From CADEDV01 sp036383515 (GTDB lineage: Bacteria; Bacteroidota; Bacteroidia; Chitinophagales; Chitinophagaceae): 64,000 nucleotides of DNA. The notes beneath the pieces are model-generated. The model saw only the letters and a program-made list of their open reading frames with translations. It was not told where the DNA came from and ran no database searches. Below are positions 44,205-53,247 of the stretch, piece after piece. The position numbers and the translations under genes were made by a program. Within the stretch, counting starts at the first letter, position 1, and every line of letters starts with the position of its first letter. The DNA is taken from positions 62,001 through 126,000 of the forward strand of contig DASVOE010000122.1 in NCBI GenBank assembly GCA_036383515.1. The letters are read 5' to 3'.

Positions 44205-46586
44205 ATGAAAATGAAACAAACCTGCCTGCGATCTTATTGTATGGTTGTACTGATGGTTGCTACCCTGTTGCTGCATGCAGGAAAAGCAGCCGCCATCGAA
44301 CAGCCGCTAATCTTTCCAATCCCTCAGCAACTCACGACTACCGGCGAATCGTTTGAAGCGGATGAAACTGTTAGCATTCTTCTTCCGTTAAATGCCAGCG
44401 AAAAAGATAAAGCTCTTGCCCGGATGCTGGTAAAAGAATTCAGCAATAAATATGGAATAGCATTATTGATAAAACAGGTGGGAACTGTTCCGTCAAAAGG
44501 AAAATTTGTAGTGATGGGAACAATGGCAAATTCATTTGTAAAAAAATATTGCAGCGAAAACAAACTATCCATCACAAAACAAAGCCCCGGTCCTGAAGGA
44601 TACATACTGGAAGTAAACAAGAACAGTATCGTTATTGGCGGGTATGATGATGCCGGTGCTTTCTTCGGCCTACAGTCACTACGCCAGTTAATGACAGCAG
44701 GAAAAGGAAAAATAATACAGGGAGTTAAAGTAAAAGACTGGCCTAATCTTCCTTTCAGGGCAATAAGATTGTATGTACCGGGACCTGATAACATTCCTTA
44801 CTTCAAACGGTTTCTCAGCGACTTCATGGCTTTGTACAAATACAATAAAGTCATTATCGAATTCAATTGTATGCGGCTTGACAGGCACCCGGAAGTAAAC
44901 ACCGGTTGGCAGGAATTTGTAAAATACATGCAATACAGTCGTTCGAATTCAACAGAAGGAGTAAGAGGAGAGGAAAAAAACTCAAGCCACTTTGATGCAG
45001 GTGATGGTTTTGTAATTGAAAAAGAAACCGTGAGGGATTTAGTGAAATATGCCAATGATAACTTTTTAGAAGTGATACCGGAGATACCATCATTGACCCA
45101 TGCGTATTATCTTCTTACCAAACATCCTGAACTGGCGGAATATCCCGGTGATACATGGCCTGATACTTATTGTCCTTCCAACCCTGATAGCTATAAGCTG
45201 ATGTTTGATGTGTATGATGAATACATGGAAGTGCTGAAACCAAAAATGGTGCATATCGGTCATGATGAATGGTGGGGTGCGCCAACGCAGGTTTGTCCGC
45301 TGTGTAAGGGGAAAGATTATTCAAAACTATTTGCCGGAGATGTTCAAAAGATACATGCCTACTTTGCCGCCAAAGGAATTAAGATCGGTATGTGGGGCGA
45401 CTACCTGCTGGAAAGTGTTCGTGAAAAAGGAACGCAAAAAAGAACTTCTTCTACCGGTGTTAAATACGAAACACCGGGAGCATTACCACCTGCAGTAGTA
45501 AAAGAAATGATCCCGAAAGATATTTTAATATCCAACTGGTTTTGGATAGATGAAGAGAAAGAAAAAGAATTAAACGATATGGGCTTTACCCAGCTCTATG
45601 GAAACTTTACACCTAACATCAGTAACTGGAAAGAACGCACCAAAAAAATAAAAGTAGCCGGTGGTGCGCCGTCATCATGGGCAATGACCAATGAATTCAA
45701 CTTTGGAAAAGACCTGATGCTTGACTTTTTGGGTTGTGCTAATTTAATGTGGTCATCACATACCATTGAGCCGATAGATTTCCCGGCAGTTGTTTGGGAA
45801 ATGATCCCTTCTATAAGGGCAAACCTCAGGGGAAGAAGAATTCCCAGCGAAGATGATAATGCAATTGAAGCGGTTGATATTTCTTCACACTTTAACTTAT
45901 CAAAACAATCAAAACTGTTTGATGTCAACCTTACAAACATGGTTGGAGGTGAAGTTCGTAAAGGACCTAAAACATTCAAACTTGCTGCAACAACTGCCAA
46001 TGAAAACTGTGTGATCGCTGCGGGTGTGGAAGGAAAAGAGAAAACAATGTTACCAGCCAGTATAAAAGGAATTGCTATCAATGAAGATGTAAGCAGCCTG
46101 ATCTTTTTACATGCCAGTGCATTGCCTTCGGGAAATCAAAAAGCCTATTTCAATATTCCCAACATGTTTGATTCGCCTGACTTGCTGGGTTGGTATGAAG
46201 TTGTATATGAAGATGGTTTCAAAGAAATAGTTCCTGTACAATATGGGGTTAACATACTGGAGTGGAACCCCGGTGGTGAAAAAAGCCTAGATACATTAGA
46301 AGGAGAAACAGGTGCGCCGCAAAAAGCTTATTGCTATGAAGCCGACCCCGTTGATTGTTCTGTAAAAAAAGGCAGCAACAGTCCAACCTTCTTTTCATTT
46401 GAATGGATCAACAAACGATTTGGAAAAGTGATAAAAGAAGTTAACCTGTATGGTTCGATTCGTTACCAGGCGTTGCAGCAAAACTATGGAACAGTTGAAA
46501 CGGAGCCGATGAAAAGTAATGCTATCCTGTTGGCAGGTATTAGTAAGGTGAAGAAAAGAGAAACAATAAAACCAAAGAAGGAGTAA
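44205..46586 (+). CDS. GH20-like beta-N-acetylhexosaminidase (paralogue 2)
   Basis: This 793-residue protein has a signal peptide (about 1-29; a second ATG 6 bp on is also possible), a GH20b-like domain (FPIPQQLTTTGESFEADETVSILL; GPEGYILEVNKNSIVIGGYDDAGAFFGLQSLRQLM) and a TIM barrel that starts PFRAIRLYVPG. The catalytic pair is D354-E355 in HIGHDEWW. It matches paralogue 1 along the whole length, including the CPLC (Cys364, Cys367) after the catalytic pair, the 'PPAVVKEMIPKDILISNWFWIDEE' loop and the extra C-terminal domain. The second copy ends block C. Two GH20-like enzymes in the locus suggest more than one N-acetylhexosamine linkage or anomeric position, or differing sites of action. Confidence 0.87.
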   Translation: MKMKQTCLRSYCMVVLMVATLLLHAGKAAAIEQPLIFPIPQQLTTTGESFEADETVSILLPLNASEKDKALARMLVKEFSNKYGIALLIKQVGTVPSKGKFVVMGTMANSFVKKYCSENKLSITKQSPGPEGYILEVNKNSIVIGGYDDAGAFFGLQSLRQLMTAGKGKIIQGVKVKDWPNLPFRAIRLYVPGPDNIPYFKRFLSDFMALYKYNKVIIEFNCMRLDRHPEVNTGWQEFVKYMQYSRSNSTEGVRGEEKNSSHFDAGDGFVIEKETVRDLVKYANDNFLEVIPEIPSLTHAYYLLTKHPELAEYPGDTWPDTYCPSNPDSYKLMFDVYDEYMEVLKPKMVHIGHDEWWGAPTQVCPLCKGKDYSKLFAGDVQKIHAYFAAKGIKIGMWGDYLLESVREKGTQKRTSSTGVKYETPGALPPAVVKEMIPKDILISNWFWIDEEKEKELNDMGFTQLYGNFTPNISNWKERTKKIKVAGGAPSSWAMTNEFNFGKDLMLDFLGCANLMWSSHTIEPIDFPAVVWEMIPSIRANLRGRRIPSEDDNAIEAVDISSHFNLSKQSKLFDVNLTNMVGGEVRKGPKTFKLAATTANENCVIAAGVEGKEKTMLPASIKGIAINEDVSSLIFLHASALPSGNQKAYFNIPNMFDSPDLLGWYEVVYEDGFKEIVPVQYGVNILEWNPGGEKSLDTLEGETGAPQKAYCYEADPVDCSVKKGSNSPTFFSFEWINKRFGKVIKEVNLYGSIRYQALQQNYGTVETEPMKSNAILLAGISKVKKRETIKPKKE

Positions 46587-46606
46587 TAGGATAGAATGCT
46601 CTATTA

Positions 46607-46683
46607 TTTCCCACAAAGACACAAAACCCACTAAGAAATATTAATTGATATAAACACTTTGTGATCTTAGTGGCTTTGTGGGA
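46607..46683. repeat. Inverted repeat R7, first copy of a near-identical pair
   Basis: TTTCCCACAAAGACACAAA at the left pairs with CTTAGTGGCTTTGTGGGA at the right. The centre (CTAAGAAATATTAATTGATATAAACACTTTGTGATCTTAG) is the same as in R9 at 47115-47191, with only a few base changes over about 77 bp. It follows the stop of the second GH20-like gene by 20 bp. Confidence 0.8.
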
Positions 46684-46735
46684 TACAGTTTCTTCGTGGG
46701 GTCGGGCAGTGTATTAGAACTTATCTGAAAAACCT

Positions 46736-47077
46736 ATGTCACCCCCTTCGGGGTTTGTGTCAAACGTTACGTACCTATGTTATAATAATATCATTTAGTT
46801 AGGGATTGCATTTATGCTCCAACGGAGCATTTGGTGGGTAACCCAACAAGCACAGGGAAGTTTTTCGTTCCGTAGGAACGTCTGGTGTAAATCCGCAGCA
46901 CCAAACGTTCCTACGGAACGTATCTGAACTATAGAATCTTTCTAACACAGCAAATGTTCCTACGGAACAAAAATGCTTAACTAAATGACATTGTCCTTCG
47001 GGATTTAAAACCTCGAAGAGGTGATATTATTATAGAAAAACAAAAATTTAGTGAAGCTAACCCCGAAGGGGTGACAT
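46736..47077. repeat. Nested inverted-repeat region with 'TTCCTACGGAA' elements (R8)
   Basis: ATGTCACCCC-C-TTCGGGG at the left (46736) and CCCCGAAGGGGTGACAT at the right (47061-47077) form the outer arms; inside, TATAATAATATCA (46779) pairs with TGATATTATTATA, and TCATTTAGTTA pairs with TTAACTAAATGA. The centre has CGTTCCGTAGGAACG (46866), ACGTTCCTACGGAACGT (46905) and TGTTCCTACGGAACA (46955). No gene is visible here. These GC palindromes are of a kind seen dispersed in Bacteroidota and other genomes. With R7 and R9 it fills the 725-bp gap between blocks C and D. Confidence 0.7.
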
Positions 47078-47114
47078 AAAAACATTGTTGAGATGGCTTA
47101 TGGTTTTAATATTA

Positions 47115-47191
47115 TTTCCCACAAAGACACGAGCTACTAAGAAATATTAATTGATATAAACACTTTGTGATCTTAGCGGCTTTGTGGGAAA
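47115..47191. repeat. Inverted repeat R9, second copy of the R7 pair
   Basis: TTTCCCACAAAGACACGAGC at the left and CTTAGCGGCTTTGTGGGAA at the right; the core is the same as R7. R7 and R9 are direct repeats that flank R8. The promoter of block D starts 30 bp downstream. Confidence 0.8.
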
Positions 47192-47221
47192 CTACCCTTT
47201 ATTGCCCTCTTTTTCGCCACG

Positions 47222-47285
47222 TTAAAAAAGTATAGGGATTAAAGAGATTTTAGAACATTTATCCCAACATATCAAAATACATTTA
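47222..47285 (+). promoter_or_regulatory. Tandem-box promoter D (block D)
   Basis: TTAAAAAAGTATAG starts at 47222; the 9-mer AAAGTATAG (47227-47235) is followed after 12 bp by a weak second box TTTTAGAAC (47248-47256). The -7-like TACATTTA (47278-47285) is exactly 56 bp after the box start, and the same 8 bp are found in promoter A. The ATG is 26 bp further on. Confidence 0.6.
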
Positions 47286-47311
47286 TCGTGAAATCACACT
47301 AAACGGTTGTT

Positions 47312-49150
47312 ATGAAAAGAAGATATAATTTTCTACTTGTACTTTTTGTTATTACGCTGTGTGTTGCATGCAAAGATCCAAAAGCACAACAAAGCACAAC
47401 CGTCACCAGCCAGGATTATAACCCCCGTTACTGGGTAGAAGGAACAACAGATTACCGCACAAAACCTGACCAGGCATACGAAGCAGCAACCAATAAAATG
47501 GTGGATGATGTGTATGCAAAAGGATGGCAGGGGATTTTATACTGGGGTGCGAGCCGCAATGGTGACAAAATGAATTATTATTATAAATCACCGTACCTCG
47601 AAAAACAACCCTGGGCTGTTTTTGAAAGAGACGGTCTTAGCCCGGTTATTTCCGCTGCACATAAAAAAGGCCTGAAGGTAATGGTGAACATGGAAGGAGT
47701 TAACCCGTACCATTGGGAGAAGAATCAATGGACCCCTGCCACCATCGAAGCTGCTGCCAATGACCTGGTAGCAGCAGGGGCCGATGCTGTATTCGAAGAA
47801 TGTTTTGAAGTGAAATCGGATGTGTTCACTTCATTGGCAAGAACACTGAAGAGTAAAAATGTAAACTACATTTCCGGAACCGATCCAATGCTTTTAAGAG
47901 AACCCAACTTCGCTACACTCTGGCCAGAGACCGGCACCATCAATGTTTATAATTACTATCTCAAGCGGGATAAGATCTATAATGTTGCTACATTGGCACA
48001 ACACGGATCATTAGGATTAGGTTGGGCGAAATACTGGAAAAAACCAACGTCACTTATTTCACCTGTTAACCGCAACTGGGGTATTGCCAGTGAATACACA
48101 CCCGCAGTCATTCCGTACTTATGTATGATAAGGGCTTTGCAATTCAGGATGGATGACTTTATCATCTTTGGTGGTATGGACAAATTCGATCCGGTTCAAA
48201 ACAAAGCATGGATACAGGAATATGTGCAGAAGCAGGAAACAAGACCCACCATGAATATCGTGGTGCTGCTTAAAAAAGCAGGTGAGTATACAGGAAGTGA
48301 AACTGGTGAAGCTTCATGGAACAGGTTATTTAATTCAGGAGATGCGATTACTTCCGGTGCATTTAATGCCGGTTATAATATTATTGTCAGCGATAAGGTA
48401 GTGCCCGCTGATGCGTATTGGATCTATACCCCCGGTGGTGCAAACGATGTGTTGCCTGCTGATGTGGTAGCATTATTCAATACAGACAAGCCAGTTTTTT
48501 TGCAAGCAAGCAGTAGTCTTCCCAATGGCCCGGGTATCAACCCGGGCTGGCGGGAAGTTCTTAAGAACTGTGGGGTTGATGGAACAATCAAATTTAAATA
48601 TGCAGCAGGATCCGATAGTCCTATAGAGGCATCGTTGCCGGGAAACCAGGAAGAAGAAATTCCTTATACAGGATATTACAACGATAGATACTTACGGTTT
48701 ACCGGTTCTGATATACAAAGAGGCAAAGACCTGCGTGCCGGTACGGTGATACCAAAAGACGCTTTAAAAGATGCGACCATCTATAGCGCACCGAATAAAA
48801 CGTATGGAAGAGGCCCATATATCGCTGGTAAAAACAAAAAATATCTTGTTACCACTACCAGCCTGAACTGGGAAGTTGCTTACCCGATCTCAAATCTTCT
48901 TTCAGGCGGCGGCGTAGCACCTTCTTCAAATGTGTGGGGCATAGCAGGTAAAAATGTATCTGCATTTCTGGCGATTGAAACAACAGAACTTGAAGTAGTG
49001 ATCCCTGGATTGGCAGACGGGTCTAAAATTCGTGTGGTGGTTTGGGACAATAAGAAGAATAAAAAATCAGAACAGACAGTAACTTACAAAGCACCGTACA
49101 CGCATTTGCTAAAAGAATATGATTTCATTTTGATCGATGCTGTAAAATAA
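47312..49150 (+). CDS. TIM-barrel-like lipoprotein, candidate new glycoside hydrolase
   Basis: This 612-residue lipoprotein has a lipobox leader ending CVAC (Cys20). I do not recognise the family. The first half looks like a TIM barrel: DDVYAKGWQGILYWGASRNGDKMNYYYKSPYLE, ISAAHKKGLKVMVNMEGVNPYHWEKNQW, DLVAAGADAVFEECFEVKSDVF, LKSKNVNYISGTDPMLLREPNFATLWPETGTINVYNYYLKRD. Candidate acids are E in MEG and the E-E of FEECFE; these are guesses. A second domain (about 300-480: IVVLLKKAGEYTGSETGEASWNRLFNSGDAITSGAFNAGYNIIVSDKVVPADAYWIYTPGG) looks like a Rossmann-like amidase or beta-galactosidase trimerisation-type domain, followed by beta strands. It is the first gene of block D under promoter D. Confidence 0.6.
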   Translation: MKRRYNFLLVLFVITLCVACKDPKAQQSTTVTSQDYNPRYWVEGTTDYRTKPDQAYEAATNKMVDDVYAKGWQGILYWGASRNGDKMNYYYKSPYLEKQPWAVFERDGLSPVISAAHKKGLKVMVNMEGVNPYHWEKNQWTPATIEAAANDLVAAGADAVFEECFEVKSDVFTSLARTLKSKNVNYISGTDPMLLREPNFATLWPETGTINVYNYYLKRDKIYNVATLAQHGSLGLGWAKYWKKPTSLISPVNRNWGIASEYTPAVIPYLCMIRALQFRMDDFIIFGGMDKFDPVQNKAWIQEYVQKQETRPTMNIVVLLKKAGEYTGSETGEASWNRLFNSGDAITSGAFNAGYNIIVSDKVVPADAYWIYTPGGANDVLPADVVALFNTDKPVFLQASSSLPNGPGINPGWREVLKNCGVDGTIKFKYAAGSDSPIEASLPGNQEEEIPYTGYYNDRYLRFTGSDIQRGKDLRAGTVIPKDALKDATIYSAPNKTYGRGPYIAGKNKKYLVTTTSLNWEVAYPISNLLSGGGVAPSSNVWGIAGKNVSAFLAIETTELEVVIPGLADGSKIRVVVWDNKKNKKSEQTVTYKAPYTHLLKEYDFILIDAVK

Positions 49151-49186
49151 TTTTATTAACCGGCGATAATCTTTCAACAATAAACC

Positions 49187-50296
49187 ATGACCTCAACTGC
49201 TTCACCTCTTGCCAGTGACAAAAGACTGATGTGCGTCGACGCATTAAGGGGCTTTGACATGCTATGGATCATCGGTGGGGGAGAAGTGCTCAGTGCGTTG
49301 TCCAAAGCATATCCCAGTACTTTTTTTGACGGGCTGGCAAAACAGTTTGACCATGAATGGGGGCAGTTCCATTTTTATGATATCATCATGCCCCTGTTTC
49401 TTTTTATTGTTGGGGTGGTGATGCCGGTAGCATTTAAAAGACGGCTTGAAAAAGGTGAGAGCAAACGAAGCATTTACATACACGTTTTTAAAAGAGTATT
49501 CAAACTCTATGTTCTCGGACTGATTGCTTCCGGTCACTTGCTGCAATTTGATATCAACACCCTTCGTCTCTGGACAGATACACTTCATGCCATTGCAGTA
49601 GGTTATCTTGTCAGCTCTATTCTTATTCTTGAACTAAAAGAAAAATGGCAGATCATCATTACTGCATTGCTATTAATAGCGTATTGGTTAGTGATGACAT
49701 TTGTTCCAATACCCGGTCATGGTGCAGGCATTTTTGAAAAAGAGCTGAATCTTGCTGTTTATATTGATGATAAAGTATTAGGGCATTTCCAGGAAGGACA
49801 GGGCTGGACCTATATTCTCACGAACATGACCTTTATTTGTTCTGTGATGCTGGGTGTTTTTGCAGGAAGGATACTGCTGTCCGGTCTTCCTGATAAAAAG
49901 AAAATCACACAACTGGTAATATTGGGTCTTGCTTGCGTGGTAGCCGGAAAAATATGGGGTTACTGGTTCCCTATCATCCATCATCTCTGGACAAGTTCGC
50001 TTGTATTATTTGCAGGTGGTTTGAGTTGTTTGCTACTGGCCCTTTTCTATCTCGTCATTGATGTGTGGGGCTATAAAAAATGGTCATTCCCTTTTATGGT
50101 GATCGGGGTAAATGCAATAGCAGTGTATGTGGCCACCCACTTGTTCCATTTTGAACTGATCGGGAATGTATTTGTAGGAGGGCTTGCAAAATGGCTGGGA
50201 CCGTGGAATGACTTTGTGCAGGCATTGGCTGGGTTGATCGTTGTGTGGCTTATCCTGTACTGGATGTATAAAAAGAAAACATTTATTAAAGTATAA
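49187..50296 (+). CDS. DUF5009 / heparan-alpha-glucosaminide N-acetyltransferase-like membrane protein
   Basis: This 369-residue integral membrane protein has the N-terminal motif RLMCVDALRGFDMLWIIGGGEVL, which is characteristic of the DUF5009 group related to NagX and human HGSNAT. About 9-10 transmembrane segments follow (for example FYDIIMPLFLFIVGVVMPVAF, VFKLYVLGLIASGHLLQF, WQIIITALLLIAYWLVMTFVPIP, FICSVMLGVFAGRILL, LVILGLACVVAGKIWGYW, and the last FVQALAGLIVVWLILYWMYKKK). HGSNAT transfers acetyl from cytosolic acetyl-CoA across the membrane to glucosamine. A bacterial equivalent that acetylates periplasmic amino sugars would match the deacetylases and hexosaminidases nearby, but this function is an inference. 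It starts 36 bp after the preceding gene. Confidence 0.83.
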   Translation: MTSTASPLASDKRLMCVDALRGFDMLWIIGGGEVLSALSKAYPSTFFDGLAKQFDHEWGQFHFYDIIMPLFLFIVGVVMPVAFKRRLEKGESKRSIYIHVFKRVFKLYVLGLIASGHLLQFDINTLRLWTDTLHAIAVGYLVSSILILELKEKWQIIITALLLIAYWLVMTFVPIPGHGAGIFEKELNLAVYIDDKVLGHFQEGQGWTYILTNMTFICSVMLGVFAGRILLSGLPDKKKITQLVILGLACVVAGKIWGYWFPIIHHLWTSSLVLFAGGLSCLLLALFYLVIDVWGYKKWSFPFMVIGVNAIAVYVATHLFHFELIGNVFVGGLAKWLGPWNDFVQALAGLIVVWLILYWMYKKKTFIKV

Positions 50297-50354
50297 AAAA
50301 TTGCAAACGCAATAATCGTCACTATTTATTTTGAAAATTCATTAAAAGAAAGAC

Positions 50355-51641
50355 ATGGTACTATCTATTAAAAATTGTTTTGCTGTAGCTGCACTATCAG
50401 CTTTGTGCTTTATTGGTTGTAAAGAGAAAGACGAAAAAGGTTCTTCTGACAAAACGACGAATGCTGCCTCCGACCAGTTGGCCCGCACACCACCAATGGG
50501 ATGGAACAGTTGGAATGTTTTTGGAAAAAATATCAGTGAGCAGGTGGTTAGGGAAACAGTCGATTCGATCGTTAGCACAGGATTGAAAAATGTAGGCTTT
50601 GAATATGTGGTGATCGATGACTTCTGGCATGGTGGCCGCGATTCGGTTACTGGTTTGTTATATCCTGATAAAGAAAAATTCCCTTCCGGTATTAAAGCAT
50701 TGGCTGACTATGTGCATAGCAAAGGGTTGAAATTCGGTATCTATTCTGATGCAGGTACAATGACCTGTGGTGAAATGCCCGGTAGTTATGGATACGAAGA
50801 AAAAGATGCAAAGCTATTTGCAGAGTGGGGTGTTGACTTCTTAAAATATGATTATTGTTTTTGTCCTGACTATGTATCAGCCAACAATGATTATAAAATG
50901 GCGTTGGCCCGTTACAAAGCAATGGGTGATGCATTGAAAGCTACTGGTAGGCCTATTCTTTTTAGCATTTGCGAATGGGGTCCTCGTTCTCCATGGCTTT
51001 GGGGTAAAGAAGCAGGCGGGCACATGTGGAGAACATCATATGATGTAGCTGATATATGGGACAAACCCCGCAATGAACACAGCCCGATCGGTATTCTTAC
51101 TTCTATTGATGTAATTGCCAACCTTGGCAGGTTTCAACAGCCCGGTGGATGGAATGATCCTGATATGTTAGTGGTAGGACTTAACAATGCAGGCTATATC
51201 AAAGGCGGTGGTTGTAGTGATATTGAATATCGTACACAGATGAATATGTGGTGCATGTTCTCTTCACCATTGATGATCGGTTGCGATGTTCGCAAAATGA
51301 GTGATGCAACAAAAACGATACTGCTCAATAAAGATGTTATTGCGATTGACCAGGATACACTAGGCAAACAAGGGTTCAGAGTGTATAGCAAGAATGGGTT
51401 GGAAGCATGGAAAAAAGAACTTAGTGGCGACAGGTTTGCTATTGCTTTATTCAACCGTGGTGAAGAAAACAAATCGCTGACAGTTTCATTGAAAGATGTG
51501 GAATTGGATACAGCTAACAAGTATCATGTGTATGATGTATGGAAGCATGCAACAACAGAAAGATCAGTACAGCGTTTATCGGCACAATTAAAACCACATG
51601 AAAGCCAGGTATATGTTCTGACCCGTTCAGAAGATAAATAA
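50355..51641 (+). CDS. GH27 alpha-galactosidase lipoprotein
   Basis: This 428-residue lipoprotein has a leader ending FIGC (Cys22). The catalytic domain starts with RTPPMGWNSWNVFG and has IDDFWHGGRD, FPSGIKALADYVHSKGLKFGIYSDAGTMTC, the nucleophile Asp166 in FLKYDYC and the acid/base region WNDPDML (D268, D270). These are typical of the retaining GH27 alpha-galactosidases and alpha-N-acetylgalactosaminidases. The last 90 residues form the beta-sandwich domain found after the GH27 barrel. Galactose versus N-acetylgalactosamine specificity cannot be told from sequence alone, and a GalNAc preference would suit the nearby GH123-like and GH20-like genes. It is the last gene of block D. Confidence 0.93.
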   Translation: MVLSIKNCFAVAALSALCFIGCKEKDEKGSSDKTTNAASDQLARTPPMGWNSWNVFGKNISEQVVRETVDSIVSTGLKNVGFEYVVIDDFWHGGRDSVTGLLYPDKEKFPSGIKALADYVHSKGLKFGIYSDAGTMTCGEMPGSYGYEEKDAKLFAEWGVDFLKYDYCFCPDYVSANNDYKMALARYKAMGDALKATGRPILFSICEWGPRSPWLWGKEAGGHMWRTSYDVADIWDKPRNEHSPIGILTSIDVIANLGRFQQPGGWNDPDMLVVGLNNAGYIKGGGCSDIEYRTQMNMWCMFSSPLMIGCDVRKMSDATKTILLNKDVIAIDQDTLGKQGFRVYSKNGLEAWKKELSGDRFAIALFNRGEENKSLTVSLKDVELDTANKYHVYDVWKHATTERSVQRLSAQLKPHESQVYVLTRSEDK

Positions 51642-51675
51642 GAAACTATCCCAAGGGTTTAAAACTAGTTATTAC

Positions 51676-51734
51676 CACTAAGTCACGAAGGCACAAAGCT
51701 CTGATCCTATATTGAGCTCCTTCGTGACTTAGTG
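51676..51734. repeat. Perfect 16-bp hairpin between convergent genes (R10)
   Basis: CACTAAGTCACGAAGG at 51676 and CCTTCGTGACTTAGTG at the end are exact reverse complements, with a second pairing AGCTC/GAGCT inside. It lies between the GH27 gene and the convergent Fic gene, the expected place for a two-way terminator. Confidence 0.75.
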
Positions 51735-51778
51735 TCTTTAGTAAGTTGTTTATATAAGGAGAAGGTCAAGAAAAATTA

Positions 51779-53245
51779 TTAACCTTCATCAGTAACCAAC
51801 ATAACGTCAAAATCAAATTGAGCAATGCTGCCTGATAATTCAATACGGCATTTAACAGGATAATCTATTTTGGAAATACCATTTCCTAACTGATCAGGAA
51901 TGACAATATTCGGGTTTACGATGAACACAGGCTGGTAATAGGTTGGATTATTAAATGCAAATACCGAATAAGGTTGGCGAAATACAATGCCTTTACTTGT
52001 TACTGCATGTATGGTAAGATAAAGACCATTCTGCGAAAGTTTGGTGCTCCACTCATCAGGGTGTTTCCACTCGAACTTTGGTGTAAGCACAATTTTTTTT
52101 ATTCGCAGGAAAGCGCCGATCTGTGGTAATGTAAATTCTTTAACCCGTTCTTCGTTGGTGAATACGATAGCTACATTCCTTTTTATGAGATCCGTTGCTG
52201 CAATACTATAGCTTGTGCCGCGACCTGCACCATGCACAATTAAATTGCGCATCGCCACCAGGTCGGTTAAGATGCGCTTTACAGTTGAATTAGGTATTTT
52301 CAATCTCTTTGCAATTTCGCCGCTGCTGATACCGGGATTGTTTTCAACCAAAGCATAGACATGCTGCTCACGCAGGCCAACACTTTCACGTTTTTCTTTT
52401 TCTTTTACTTTTTGAAGTAATTGCCCCTGTATATTTTTTAAACAATCCAGTAAAAAAAGAACCCATCCTGTTACATCTTCACCCGGTCGTTTGTGTTGGG
52501 CATCCATTAATTGTTTATAATACTCTTTTTTACGATGTTCTATCTCGTGTTCAAAGCTGACATACTCGATCCATACATACTCGTTTTTCAATAATAATAA
52601 TGTTGCGAGCAAACGGCTTAACCGTCCATTGCCATCCTGGAACGGGTGAATACTTAAAAACTCATACACAAATAGGGCTGACCGGATAAGTGGGTGAGTT
52701 GAACTGTCATTATTATACCATTCGATCAACTGCCTCATGGCATCCTGCGTTGCCCATCCCGGGGGAGTAGTTTCAAAAACAATCGTCTTGCTGCCATCCG
52801 CTTCAGTACGTTCAACATGATTGGGACTAATTTTATAATTACCCTTGTGATAGGAGTCTTTTGTACTGTGTTTCATTAATACATTATGCAGATGTTTGAT
52901 ACTGCTTTCCGATATGCTAATATCACGGTATGATTCTCCTATGAGATTAAGTGTATCATAATATCCGGCCACTTCCTGTTCGTCACGATCGGTTAAGCTG
53001 GAAATGTCTAAGTTTTCAATAAGAATCTCTACTTCTTTGTCAGATAAATGCGACCCTTCAATTCGTGTAGATGCCCCGATGCTTCGTACTGTAGCAATTG
53101 ATTTTAATTCCTTCAGGGCTTGTTTTTCCCGGCGCTCAATTGCCTGCCATTGAGCATCAAAACGATCCAACTGACTTAATTCCTGAGTCAGCTCCATCCA
53201 ATTCGGGGGATTAAATAATAAAGTATGAATCTTTAATTCAGACAT
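51779..53245 (-). CDS. Fic family protein with N-terminal inhibitory motif and C-terminal winged helix
   Basis: From the ATG at 53243-53245 the protein has 488 residues; the open frame upstream lacks a matching start. An inhibitory-helix motif of the (S/T)xxxE(G/N) type is at S59-T-R-I-E63-G64. The Fic core is HPFQDGNGRLSR from His200, complete for AMP transfer. A class II Fic protein has its own N-terminal inhibitory helix, which fits this layout. The later part has a winged helix (NNPGISSGEIAKRLKIPNSTVKRILTDLVAMRNLIVHGAGRGTSYSI). The target is unknown; a direct-repeat cluster lies immediately upstream, which could be an operator. The gene is cytoplasmic and unrelated in function to the flanking glycan genes. 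Confidence 0.9.
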   Translation of the reverse strand: MSELKIHTLLFNPPNWMELTQELSQLDRFDAQWQAIERREKQALKELKSIATVRSIGASTRIEGSHLSDKEVEILIENLDISSLTDRDEQEVAGYYDTLNLIGESYRDISISESSIKHLHNVLMKHSTKDSYHKGNYKISPNHVERTEADGSKTIVFETTPPGWATQDAMRQLIEWYNNDSSTHPLIRSALFVYEFLSIHPFQDGNGRLSRLLATLLLLKNEYVWIEYVSFEHEIEHRKKEYYKQLMDAQHKRPGEDVTGWVLFLLDCLKNIQGQLLQKVKEKEKRESVGLREQHVYALVENNPGISSGEIAKRLKIPNSTVKRILTDLVAMRNLIVHGAGRGTSYSIAATDLIKRNVAIVFTNEERVKEFTLPQIGAFLRIKKIVLTPKFEWKHPDEWSTKLSQNGLYLTIHAVTSKGIVFRQPYSVFAFNNPTYYQPVFIVNPNIVIPDQLGNGISKIDYPVKCRIELSGSIAQFDFDVMLVTDEG

Positions 53246-53247
53246 AA

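Noticed and set aside
45596..46081. Open frame of 161 codons on the minus strand
   Set aside because: It lies inside the second GH20-like gene and has no recognisable protein features.
46736..47077. Possible insertion sequence
   Set aside because: There are long inverted arms, but no transposase frame or remnant is seen between them and no target duplication could be defined.
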